Source: Anaerolineaceae bacterium (GTDB taxonomy: Bacteria > Chloroflexota > Anaerolineae > Anaerolineales > Anaerolineaceae). From it: 64,000 nucleotides of DNA. This document shows, in pieces, positions 8,645-16,194 of the stretch; position 1 is the first letter of the stretch; each line of letters begins with the position of its first letter. Both the position numbers and the translations under genes were made by a program. A model generated the notes under the pieces. The model searched no databases. It saw nothing but the letters and a program-made list of their open reading frames with translations, and had not been told where the DNA came from. Where the stretch lies: assembly GCA_016927865.1 (NCBI GenBank), contig JAFGLU010000118.1:24634-88633 (forward strand), read 5' to 3'.

Positions 8645-9302
8645 GGCAGAATTTGGCGCCCTTGGTGTCGGTGCCACAATTGGGGCAGGTGGCAGCCACA
8701 GGCTGGATCATCTGCGTGCCGCATTCCGGGCAGAACTTGGTGCCGGCGGCGGCCAGAGTGCCGTCGTTGGGGCAGCGAGCCATCTGAGTAGCGGCCTGCT
8801 GGGCAGCCTGGCCTACCTGCTTGACGGAATCGCCTACTTGTTTGAAGGTATCGCCCAGACCGAAGGCGCTGGCCAGCCCCTTGAGGGCGGCCCCGGCCTG
8901 CTCGCCACGCGCCTCTGAAATCTCATTGGTGCGCGGGCTGTCATCATTGCAGGTATCCGACTGGGTGTCGAAATCGGTCAGACAGCAGATGCGGCTGCAA
9001 ACGGGGCATTCACGGAAGCGGTCCTTGACCTGGTTCCAGTGCGAATTGAGCTGGTCAGCGGTGAGGGTGGTGACGTAGCGAGGATCCTCGCCGGTCACGC
9101 TGCGGGCCAGCTCGCCACCGAACAGCGGCACCTTGCGCAGCAGTTTGCTGGCAGCCTGGCGGCCAATGTCCTGCACCACGGCGCCTTTCACATCCGGCTG
9201 AGTGCGGTATTCGCGCCCGCAGATCTCGCAGTAAAAAATGGCATAAGGGCCCATTCCGTCGTTGCGCACGTCGTAATTGGGCATTCGGCTGGGTAGTGGC
9301 AT
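8535..9302 (-). CDS. Zinc-ribbon protein with tandem C-terminal ribbons
   Basis: Function unknown, probably a metal-binding scaffold. The N-terminus has YCEICGREY and later CPVCSRICCL; a linker follows, with amphipathic FKQVGDSVKQVGQAAQQAA. The last 75 residues hold paired CxxC knuckles in tandem: CPNDG/CPECG, CPNCG/CPNCG and CSSCG/CPECG, like double zinc ribbons. The ATG at 9302 (MPLPSRMPNYDV) is used instead of 9359 because GGGAG lies 7 nt upstream; this gives 255 residues. The gene overlaps the convergent membrane-protein gene by 110 bp at its 3' end. Confidence 0.8.
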   Translation of the reverse strand: MPLPSRMPNYDVRNDGMGPYAIFYCEICGREYRTQPDVKGAVVQDIGRQAASKLLRKVPLFGGELARSVTGEDPRYVTTLTADQLNSHWNQVKDRFRECPVCSRICCLTDFDTQSDTCNDDSPRTNEISEARGEQAGAALKGLASAFGLGDTFKQVGDSVKQVGQAAQQAATQMARCPNDGTLAAAGTKFCPECGTQMIQPVAATCPNCGTDTKGAKFCPNCGTKMETKPAGVCSSCGAQTNGAKFCPECGAKQG

Positions 9303-9685
9303 GTTAATTCTCCCTGAATGAGTGGTGGTGATATAAACGGAGTTTCTGATCGACTTCATCCATGATTATATACTATTTGAAAAGAGGTCACGACTCCAAT
9401 AGTGGGGAAAGCCAAGTTTCTAGGGTAAGCGCATCATGTGTCGGGCATTTGTCAAATTTGACAAAAAAAGCATATCAAGGCATGTCGTCGCGAGCTTTCC
9501 GATGCTTTGTGAGGAAAGCTCGCGACCTCCAAGTGTGCTTACCAGCCGAATCGGAGGTTGCTTCGCCAGCAAAGCCTGGCTCGCAACGACACATTCGAAA
9601 TGATTGTAGAACAAATACTCTTAATTCGTTTACCCTAATCAAGTTTCTTCTACCTCTGGCTGAGTGTTTATGAATCCGGTATAAT
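9303..9685. other. Intergenic region with strong hairpins and element remnant
   Basis: No convincing gene; the 103-residue ORF at 9362 has no family features and reads through palindromes. GTCGCGAGCTTTCC and its exact complement (9487-9500, 9513-9526) make a 14-bp stem. A second hairpin lies near 9556-9588. TTCTTCTACCTCTGGCTGAGTG (about 9645-9666) matches the right outer arm of the palindromic element family without core or left arm. TATAAT at 9680-9685 is a probable -10 box for the structured transcript that follows. Confidence 0.5.
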
Positions 9686-9689
9686 CAAT

Positions 9690-9812
9690 TCGTTGGCGGC
9701 GCCGGGTCGGGTTGGAGGCCTGGTTGTCAAAGACAGGGCGAGCCGGCGCCCTCACGTATCGATATGGCGGACCTTTGCGCGAGCGCAAACGGGTCTGCCT
9801 GTTGTGTTTTTT
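9690..9812 (+). ncRNA. Structured leader or small RNA upstream of mutS2
   Basis: Downstream of TATAAT (9680-9685) lie two strong structures. GGCGCCGG (9698-9705) pairs with CCGGCGCC (9743-9750). GGCGGACC (9766-9773) pairs with GGGTCTGCC (9791-9799), enclosing a second stem TTTGCGC/GCGCAAA, and is followed by TGTTGTGTTTTTT. The second structure looks like an intrinsic terminator 43 nt before the mutS2 start codon, so this is either an attenuated leader or an independent RNA of about 120 nt. No known riboswitch or SRP RNA motif was recognised. Confidence 0.4.
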
Positions 9813-9854
9813 AGGACTGAACTGCGCGGCTGCGCCGACAGCCGATGATGTGGG

Positions 9855-12290
9855 ATGAGCATGGATGAGAAGACTTTAGGTACCCTGGAATTTCCCAAGG
9901 TGCTGGAACGGCTGGCGAATTACGCCGCTTTCAGCGCCTCGGCTGAGTTAGCGCGCGCCCTGCGCCCGGCTGAAACCCTTGAGGAAGCCCTCAAGCGGCA
10001 GCAAATCACCAGCGAAGCGCGCCTGCTGCTGGACCTGAACGTGGATGTGACCGTGGGCGGGGCCACCGATGTGCGCGAGTTGGTCGAGCGAGCGGCCCGG
10101 CGGGGCACGCTGGAACCTGCTGAGCTGCTGGCGGTCAAGGATACGCTTACCTCGGCGCGCAATTTAGCGCGCTACTTTGAGCGCTCAGGGGCCCAATTCC
10201 CCGCGCTGGCCGAGATCGCCGAGGCTTTTCCGCCCCCGGTGGGTGTCATCGATGCCATCTCGCGAGCCATTTCGGATCGTGGTGAGATCATGGACCAGGC
10301 CTCTGATAAGCTGGCCCGCGTCCGCCGTGAGATGAAGATTTCTTACGACCGCCTGATGTCCCGCCTGCAAAAGATGGTGGCCGACCCCAACGTGGTACCC
10401 ATGCTGCAGGAAGCGCTTATCACCCAGCGCAGCGGCCGGTACGTGATCCCGCTGCGGGCCGAGTTCAAGGGGCGGGTGCGCTCCATTGTCCACGACCAGT
10501 CCTCTTCGGGGGCTACGCTGTTTGTCGAGCCGCTGGTGATTGTGGACCTCAACAACGAGTGGCACGCGGCGCAACTGGCCGAGCGGGATGAAGAGCGGCG
10601 CATTCTGGCTGAACTTTCGGACCTGGTAGGGAATAACTATGAACGCATCAACCTGCTGGTGCAGGCCCTGGCGCGCTTTGATATGGCTTTGAGCTGTGCC
10701 AAGTATGCCGACGACCTGCGCGCCAACGCGCCGGTTTTGAGCAAATATCATTCCGCTCCGGCGGGCGTTCAGCACCCCGGCAGCACGATTCGCCTTATGC
10801 GCGCGCGGCATCCGCTGCTTGACCCCAACAGCGTGGTGGCCATCGACGTGGAGCTGGACGATACCACCTTTGGGGTGGTGATCACCGGCCCCAACACCGG
10901 CGGCAAGACCGTGACGCTCAAAACGGTAGGCCTGATGGTGCTGATGGCTCAATCGGGCCTGCACATTCCGGCGCAATCGGGCTCGGAGTTGAGCATTTTC
11001 CAAAACATCTACGCCGACATCGGCGACGAGCAGTCGATCGAGCAGTCGCTTTCGACCTTCTCTGGGCACATCAAGAACATTGTGCGGGTGCTGCGTAAGG
11101 CCGATGAGCACACGCTGGTGCTCTTTGACGAGTTGGGCGCGGGCACCGACCCGCAGGAAGGAGCCGCCCTGGCGCGGGCCATTCTGGCAGATTTGGTGCA
11201 GCGGCGCATTCCACACATGGTCGCGACGCACTACCCCGAGTTGAAGGTGTATGCCCACAACACGCCGGGAATTGTCAACGCCAGCATGGAGTTCGACTTG
11301 CGCACGCTGCGCCCCACCTATCACCTGACCATTGGCCTGCCGGGACGTTCCAACGCGCTGGCCATTGCCGAGCGGCTGGGGCTGCCCAAGAAAATCATCG
11401 AAGATGCGCGCTCCGAGATCAACCCGGACGAATTGCGGGCCGAGGATTTGCTGAACGAAATTCATCGCCAGCGCGATCTGACCCGCAAAGCGCGTCAGGA
11501 AGCCGAAAACGCCCAAAGCGACGCGAAAAAATTGAAGGCCGATTTGACCGTTCGCCTGGAAAAGATCGAGGACGAGCGGCGCTCGCTGCTGGAAAAGGCC
11601 CGCGCCGAAGCCGAAGAGGAAGCCGACGGTCTGCGGCGGGAAATGGAAGAGGTGCGGCGGGCATTGGCCCGCGCACGGCAACCCCTGGAAGCACTGCGCC
11701 CGGTGCAGGAACAGGTAGAGCAGATTGCCCAGACGGCCCAAAAGGCTGTGCAGCGCCGCGAGGATCCTGAGGTGGAAAAGCGCCCGCTGCGGCTGGGTGA
11801 GAAGGTGCGCGTGCGCTCGATTAAGATGGAGGGCGTGATCACGGCGCTGGGTGAGAGCGATGTGGAAGTGCAGGTGGGCAATTTGCGCGTGCGCGCCCGG
11901 CTGGGCGATCTGCAGCGCCGAGGCGAAGAAGTGGTGGATGAAATTAAACAGCCCACAATCGGGCGAACAACGCTTACCAGCGCGCCTGTCGCTAGCAAAA
12001 ATTCCTCTGCGGCGGGTCCTGCCGAGCCATTCTACCCTTCTCCGGGGATGGAGATTGATTTGCGCGGGCAGCGGGCGGAAGAGGGGCTGGAGGCTTTGGA
12101 ACGCTATCTCGAGTCGGCTTACCTGGCCGGGCTGCCCTTTGTGCGCATCATCCACGGCAAGGGCACCGGCAAGCTGCGCCAGGTGATTCGTGAGGCGCTG
12201 CACGCTTCGCCGCACATCAAGACCTTTCAATCCGGTGAGGATCGCGAAGGCGGTGACGGCGTCACGGTGGCGAAATTGGCAGTCGATTAA
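9855..12290 (+). CDS. mutS2: MutS2 ATPase/endonuclease
   Basis: MutS paralogue lacking the mismatch-recognition domain. In bacteria it suppresses recombination or, as shown in Bacillus, splits collided ribosomes. It has 811 residues, close to the usual 780-800. The core/lever domain spans residues 1-300, Walker A GPNTGGKTVTLKTVG lies near 345, Walker B LVLFDELGAGTDPQEG near 420, then a coiled-coil linker 520-640, a small beta domain (LGEKVRVRSIKMEG), and a C-terminal Smr nuclease domain from about 730 with EIDLRGQRAEEGLEAL and the HGKGTGKLR loop. The start is ambiguous between ATGs at 9855 and 9861; no strong ribosome site precedes either. Its leader carries a terminator-like hairpin. Confidence 0.95.
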   Translation: MSMDEKTLGTLEFPKVLERLANYAAFSASAELARALRPAETLEEALKRQQITSEARLLLDLNVDVTVGGATDVRELVERAARRGTLEPAELLAVKDTLTSARNLARYFERSGAQFPALAEIAEAFPPPVGVIDAISRAISDRGEIMDQASDKLARVRREMKISYDRLMSRLQKMVADPNVVPMLQEALITQRSGRYVIPLRAEFKGRVRSIVHDQSSSGATLFVEPLVIVDLNNEWHAAQLAERDEERRILAELSDLVGNNYERINLLVQALARFDMALSCAKYADDLRANAPVLSKYHSAPAGVQHPGSTIRLMRARHPLLDPNSVVAIDVELDDTTFGVVITGPNTGGKTVTLKTVGLMVLMAQSGLHIPAQSGSELSIFQNIYADIGDEQSIEQSLSTFSGHIKNIVRVLRKADEHTLVLFDELGAGTDPQEGAALARAILADLVQRRIPHMVATHYPELKVYAHNTPGIVNASMEFDLRTLRPTYHLTIGLPGRSNALAIAERLGLPKKIIEDARSEINPDELRAEDLLNEIHRQRDLTRKARQEAENAQSDAKKLKADLTVRLEKIEDERRSLLEKARAEAEEEADGLRREMEEVRRALARARQPLEALRPVQEQVEQIAQTAQKAVQRREDPEVEKRPLRLGEKVRVRSIKMEGVITALGESDVEVQVGNLRVRARLGDLQRRGEEVVDEIKQPTIGRTTLTSAPVASKNSSAAGPAEPFYPSPGMEIDLRGQRAEEGLEALERYLESAYLAGLPFVRIIHGKGTGKLRQVIREALHASPHIKTFQSGEDREGGDGVTVAKLAVD

Positions 12291-12303
12291 AATCTAGACA
12301 ATC

Positions 12304-12397
12304 AAGGGGTGAAGAAAGCGCCCAAATTTAAGGTATTTGCGGGGTGCATAGCACCCCGCAAATACCTTAAATTCAGGCCTCTTCCATCTCCGGCTGA
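12304..12397. repeat. Palindromic element, copy 1
   Basis: Inner stem AATTTAAGGTATTTGCGGGGTGC (12325-12347) pairs perfectly with 12351-12373 around the loop ATA. The right outer arm CCTCTTCCATCTCCGGCTGAG is well kept; the left outer arm is partial. It lies 3' of mutS2 in a convergent gap. Confidence 0.85.
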
Positions 12398-12401
12398 GTC
12401 T

Positions 12402-12472
12402 TTGCGCAATAAATTAGAAAGCCCATCGCGTAAGTCCCCCAAACACGATCGGCCTTCTAATGTATTGCGCAA
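12402..12472. repeat. 22-bp inverted repeat between the two palindromic elements
   Basis: TTGCGCAATAAATTAGAAAG... (12402-12423) is complementary to 12451-12472 at 20 of 22 positions, with a 27-nt loop. It is a different sequence from the neighbouring palindromic elements. Confidence 0.7.
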
Positions 12473-12519
12473 GACCCCTGTCGCTTGCGCCCATATGTTT
12501 TACTCTAAGATGAGTATAA

Positions 12520-12558
12520 AATGTGAGCGTTGACAAACCGTTGCCAAACGCTCACATT
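12520..12558. repeat. AATGTGAGCGTT inverted repeat
   Basis: A perfect 12-bp inverted repeat (12520-12531 and 12547-12558) with a 15-nt spacer. It directly precedes palindromic element copy 2 and fills the rest of this gene-free stretch. Confidence 0.65.
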
Positions 12559-12561
12559 ACA

Positions 12562-12655
12562 TTGAAGACAATTTCTGAATTTGAGGTGTATGTGGGGTGC
12601 GAAGCACCCCACATACACCTCAAATTCAGGCCTCTTCTGCCTCTGGCTGAGGAAT
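12562..12655. repeat. Palindromic element, copy 2
   Basis: Perfect 26-bp inner stem: CTGAATTTGAGGTGTATGTG... (12575-12600) and 12604-12629 around the loop GAA. The right outer arm CCTCTTCTGCCTCTGGCTGAGG is present; the left outer arm is degenerate. Confidence 0.9.
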
Positions 12656-12681
12656 TACAATTCGAGAAGAAATTGCAAGCA

Positions 12682-15600
12682 TCAGTTCATTATGCGAAGC
12701 CGAGTGTTGAATCGCTCTACCAGGTGTTGTAATTCTGGCGAGCGGGTGTGCTGCCTGAGGTGACCGAACAATGCCTGGGTGCGGGTTGCGCTGGTTTCTT
12801 CCACGCGGCCAAGGTTTTTTTCTGCTTCGATCACGACATCGAGGGTTAGCAACTCGTAGATAGGATGTTGCAAATCGCGGAAGATTTGGGCGGCTGCCAG
12901 GGCCTTTTGCCGGGCTTCGTCGAAGCGCCCGGTATGAAAAGCTGAGCGCGCAATTTGCCAGTAAGATATTCCCCGGATACGGCTTAAACCCATGCTGGAC
13001 GCTTTCATGGCGTTTTCCTCGGCCAGGTGGGCGGCTTGCTCATATTGTTCGAGGGTGAGCAAGGCGCAAGCTCGACCGGCAAGAATACCCAGGCTATGAA
13101 TTAGCATCCCGGAACGCTGGCAAAATTCCAGACTTTCCTGCGCCAATGCCTGTCCTTCTTGAATTCGCCCCGTTTGCACCATGAGGTAGGCCAGGCGGGG
13201 CATGATCCCAGCGGTTTGATACCCCGGCGGGGAGGCAGCCAGGCCGGCGTGGTACATTTCTTCAGCCGTGGTGACATGCTCGAGCAGCGATTCAATATCG
13301 CCCAGAATGCGGTAAGCCTGGCTGGCAATGCGAGGTAGCTTAAACTGGTTGGCGCTCTCCTGGGCCTGTTGGGCGTGGGCCAGTGCGTCGTCTAGCAGCC
13401 CCAGACTTAACTCGGCCTGTGCCTGGTGCACCAGGAATGTGCTGAACAAGCGGGCGTTATGGATGGCTTCGGCAATGTGCGTGCCATCCTGGGCCTGGAT
13501 GAGCGATACCTGATCGTGTCCGATACTGTAATTGGCCATGCTCAAAACGGCCAGGGCGCGGGCAATACTGACCTGGTCCAGGGTCGCGCGGCTGTGGCTG
13601 AGCAGTTCTTCGGCAAGCGAAATACTTCGGTTTGTCTGACCGTTCAGCAAGAATGCAAAGGCCAGGCGGTATTCCAGGCCTGCTTGCAGAGCCTCGCCAT
13701 AAGAAGATGACTGTAAAGATAAGAGCTTGTGCGCATGTTCCAATTCGTTGATTGCTTCTGGAATCCGGTTTTGTAAACCAAAAAAACCTGCCAGCCGGTA
13801 GCGTAACAGAATTTCCATCTCGGGTCGGTTCAACTCACCGAGAAAAACCCTGGCTTCTTCCACGTGACGCAAGCCCTCATCGACCTGATCGAGTAGATCG
13901 TTGAGGCTGGCCAGCCCCAGGTGCCCCGCGGCGATGAGTAGTTTGCTGCCCCGCGCCGAGCCTAATTGTAGTAGTTCATTGTAAATGTGTTGAGCCAGGG
14001 GGGCGTTAGCGGTGTCAAAGGCCAGGGTCCCCCAGGCGATGTATACCCTGTATACATCTTCATCTGATATTGCGGCGCCGCGATCCAGCAGGATTCGTTC
14101 GGCGGATTGAAAGGCTGCGCCCGCTTCTGTGTTGGAATACAACCGGCGGGCATGTTGGGCAGCTTTGAACCAATACTGAAAGGCTTTTTGCGCTTCACCG
14201 GCTTGCTCAAAATGACCAGCTAAAACTGCTGCGGGAACATTGGGCTGCGCCTCAAGCACTCGGGCCACTCGCATGTGGGTCATCTGCCGCCGGGCCAGGC
14301 CTAATTCCATCAGCACCAATTCACGAATTTTCTCGTGGATAAAGCTGTAGCCCCCGTTGGGCGGAATTTGGTTGTCGGATTGCAGCAGGCGCGCGCGTTC
14401 CAGTTCTTCGAGGGAGTCTACAAGTTGCTCCGGCGAGCCGTTGACTGTGCGTTGCAGAAGTTGTAAAGACACATGGCTGCCGATGACCGCGGCCAGATAA
14501 AGGACCTGGCGGGAATGATCCGAAAGGAGCCGGGTTCGCTCGCGGAGCAGCGCTTGTATGCTCCCGGCGACGGGCAAATGCTCGGCAGTTTCAATTTGCT
14601 CAGGACGAATATTGTACTCCAGAAGCGCGCGCAGGGTTTCGAGCAGGAAGAAGGGGTTTCCTCCTGTTTCGTGGCTCAAGCGTTGCGTGAGAGCCGGAGA
14701 AGGGCTGAAGCCCAGGACAAAGCGCACAATTTCGATGATCGCATCGGGGTCTAGGCTGTCCAGCTGAATATGGGCCGGGGCGGGCGATTGGGGTAGATAG
14801 GTGATGAAGGAGCTTAACTCTGGGTTGGGCTCTTCGATTCGCGCCGCGAGGATCAGGGAGGCTTGCGGGCCAAAGAAGCGCCGTTCCATCAGGTAGGCCA
14901 GCGCTTCGAGCGTGGTTTTGTCGCACCACTGCGCATCGTCCAAAACAATTGACAGGCGCTGCCGGTTGCGCATGAGGAGCAGTAATTGGTGCAACGCGTC
15001 GAACAGCAGCGGGCGCGATAGCGCCGCCGGGGCAGCGGGTGGCTGCACGTTCAAAGATTGGGCCAATTCGGGGAGCATGAGCGCCAGTGCCGACTGGTGG
15101 CTGCGCGATAGTTCGCGCCACTCGGCTGCCGTGACATTCTGGCGGAGCATATCCATGAGCGGCTGAAAGGGGAGATGGCCTTCGAGGGGGCGAGCCGCAG
15201 CAGCCAGAAGACGCGGAGCGGGGTCCAGGGTGGGGAGTAGTTCTTGAATCAGGCGGGTTTTGCCGCTGCCGGCTTCACCAAAGATCAGCAGCGGGGCGCT
15301 GCGCTGCCAGGCGGCCTGGGCTTGCTTCAGTTCAGCAGCTCGCCCGGTCATAGGTACGCGCACAGAGGGACGCCCCGGCCAGCGAGCGTCCGGGTTGTCA
15401 GGGGCCAGCGCGGCGCGTTCTCGCACGCGCAGTGCCAGATCCTCCAGCGCAGGTGTTAGTTCGAACAGCCCGTCTTCGGAAGACCTTTCAATGTGCTGGA
15501 TGTGGCTGAGGGCTTCGCTCCAGCGGTTTTGTCGCTCCAACAGGCCAATCAGGCGGGCATGCAGCGCATCGTTATAAGGGTCACATTCAAGAGCCTTTTT

Positions 15601-16185
15601 TAACCAGCCGGCGGCAGCCGAATAATTACCCAGAAGGGTGTCATGTTCAGCCAGCCGCTCCAGCAGGTGCAAGTATTGCCCCTCCATTTGATGTCGGGAT
15701 GACCGCAGCCAGGTTTCTAGGCCCTCCGACTCGGGCAGGTCCACCCCTTCCATGAAATGCGGCGAGCGCCACAACCGTACCGCCTCGGTCATCTTGGCGC
15801 GCAGGTTTTCCAGCAGGGGCGCGGAGGGGAGCAACTGCACCAGTAAGCGTTCGGATTCTTCGGCCAGGATCTGGAAGCGAAGCGCATCAATCTCGAAGCT
15901 GTCTGCTCGAAGAGAGACCGCGTCTCGGTCGGCATCGAGCAGGTCTTCGGCGGGCAGTTCCTTGCGGATGCGGGCCAGTGTCTCGCGCAGGCGGGAACGG
16001 CCGGCGGTATCGGATGAAGCATCCTGCCACAACAGGCTGATGAGGATGGATCGCGGTACCGGTTGCCGTTGCAGGGCGAGATAATACAGCAGCGCGCGAT
16101 GGGTGCGGCGCGACATTTTCAGCGGCGCATCGGCGTAGGTAATGGCGGGAGGACCTAGGAGCAGGATGCGGACCGGTTCGGACAT
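12682..16185 (-). CDS. SARP-like BTAD-AAA-TPR transcriptional regulator
   Basis: Large signal-responsive regulator of 1167 residues. An N-terminal winged-helix region (about 5-95) is followed by a bacterial transcriptional activation domain with helical repeats (about 100-250; LRARIRKELP-type and KKALECDPYNDALHARLIGL). A STAND/AAA module follows with Walker A GEAGSGKT at 303-310 and Walker B LSIVLDDAQW at 411-420. The C-terminal half is TPR-like. No C-terminal LuxR helix-turn-helix is present, so DNA binding rests on the N-terminus. The ATG at 16185 is only 9 nt after the recN stop, so it is the last gene of the nadK-recN operon. Its target is unknown; the position suggests a stress role. Confidence 0.85.
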   Translation of the reverse strand: MSEPVRILLLGPPAITYADAPLKMSRRTHRALLYYLALQRQPVPRSILISLLWQDASSDTAGRSRLRETLARIRKELPAEDLLDADRDAVSLRADSFEIDALRFQILAEESERLLVQLLPSAPLLENLRAKMTEAVRLWRSPHFMEGVDLPESEGLETWLRSSRHQMEGQYLHLLERLAEHDTLLGNYSAAAGWLKKALECDPYNDALHARLIGLLERQNRWSEALSHIQHIERSSEDGLFELTPALEDLALRVRERAALAPDNPDARWPGRPSVRVPMTGRAAELKQAQAAWQRSAPLLIFGEAGSGKTRLIQELLPTLDPAPRLLAAAARPLEGHLPFQPLMDMLRQNVTAAEWRELSRSHQSALALMLPELAQSLNVQPPAAPAALSRPLLFDALHQLLLLMRNRQRLSIVLDDAQWCDKTTLEALAYLMERRFFGPQASLILAARIEEPNPELSSFITYLPQSPAPAHIQLDSLDPDAIIEIVRFVLGFSPSPALTQRLSHETGGNPFFLLETLRALLEYNIRPEQIETAEHLPVAGSIQALLRERTRLLSDHSRQVLYLAAVIGSHVSLQLLQRTVNGSPEQLVDSLEELERARLLQSDNQIPPNGGYSFIHEKIRELVLMELGLARRQMTHMRVARVLEAQPNVPAAVLAGHFEQAGEAQKAFQYWFKAAQHARRLYSNTEAGAAFQSAERILLDRGAAISDEDVYRVYIAWGTLAFDTANAPLAQHIYNELLQLGSARGSKLLIAAGHLGLASLNDLLDQVDEGLRHVEEARVFLGELNRPEMEILLRYRLAGFFGLQNRIPEAINELEHAHKLLSLQSSSYGEALQAGLEYRLAFAFLLNGQTNRSISLAEELLSHSRATLDQVSIARALAVLSMANYSIGHDQVSLIQAQDGTHIAEAIHNARLFSTFLVHQAQAELSLGLLDDALAHAQQAQESANQFKLPRIASQAYRILGDIESLLEHVTTAEEMYHAGLAASPPGYQTAGIMPRLAYLMVQTGRIQEGQALAQESLEFCQRSGMLIHSLGILAGRACALLTLEQYEQAAHLAEENAMKASSMGLSRIRGISYWQIARSAFHTGRFDEARQKALAAAQIFRDLQHPIYELLTLDVVIEAEKNLGRVEETSATRTQALFGHLRQHTRSPELQHLVERFNTRLRIMN

Positions 16186-16194
16186 ATCAGCAGG

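Noticed and set aside
9362-9673. 103-residue ORF before mutS2
   Set aside because: Runs through hairpins and an element remnant, no ribosome site, no family features.
9690-9812. SRP RNA, tmRNA or known riboswitch upstream of mutS2
   Set aside because: None of the conserved loops of these RNAs was recognised; only generic strong stems are present.
10185-12230. 681-residue minus-strand ORF opposite mutS2
   Set aside because: It is antisense to a clear MutS2 frame, rich in His/Gln/Leu as expected for a shadow frame in GC-rich DNA, and has no family motif or ribosome site.
12309-12732. Two ORFs of 74 and 69 residues between mutS2 and the SARP-like gene
   Set aside because: They are translations of the palindromic elements and neighbouring inverted repeats (FEVYVGCEAPHIHLKF-like strings), not genes.
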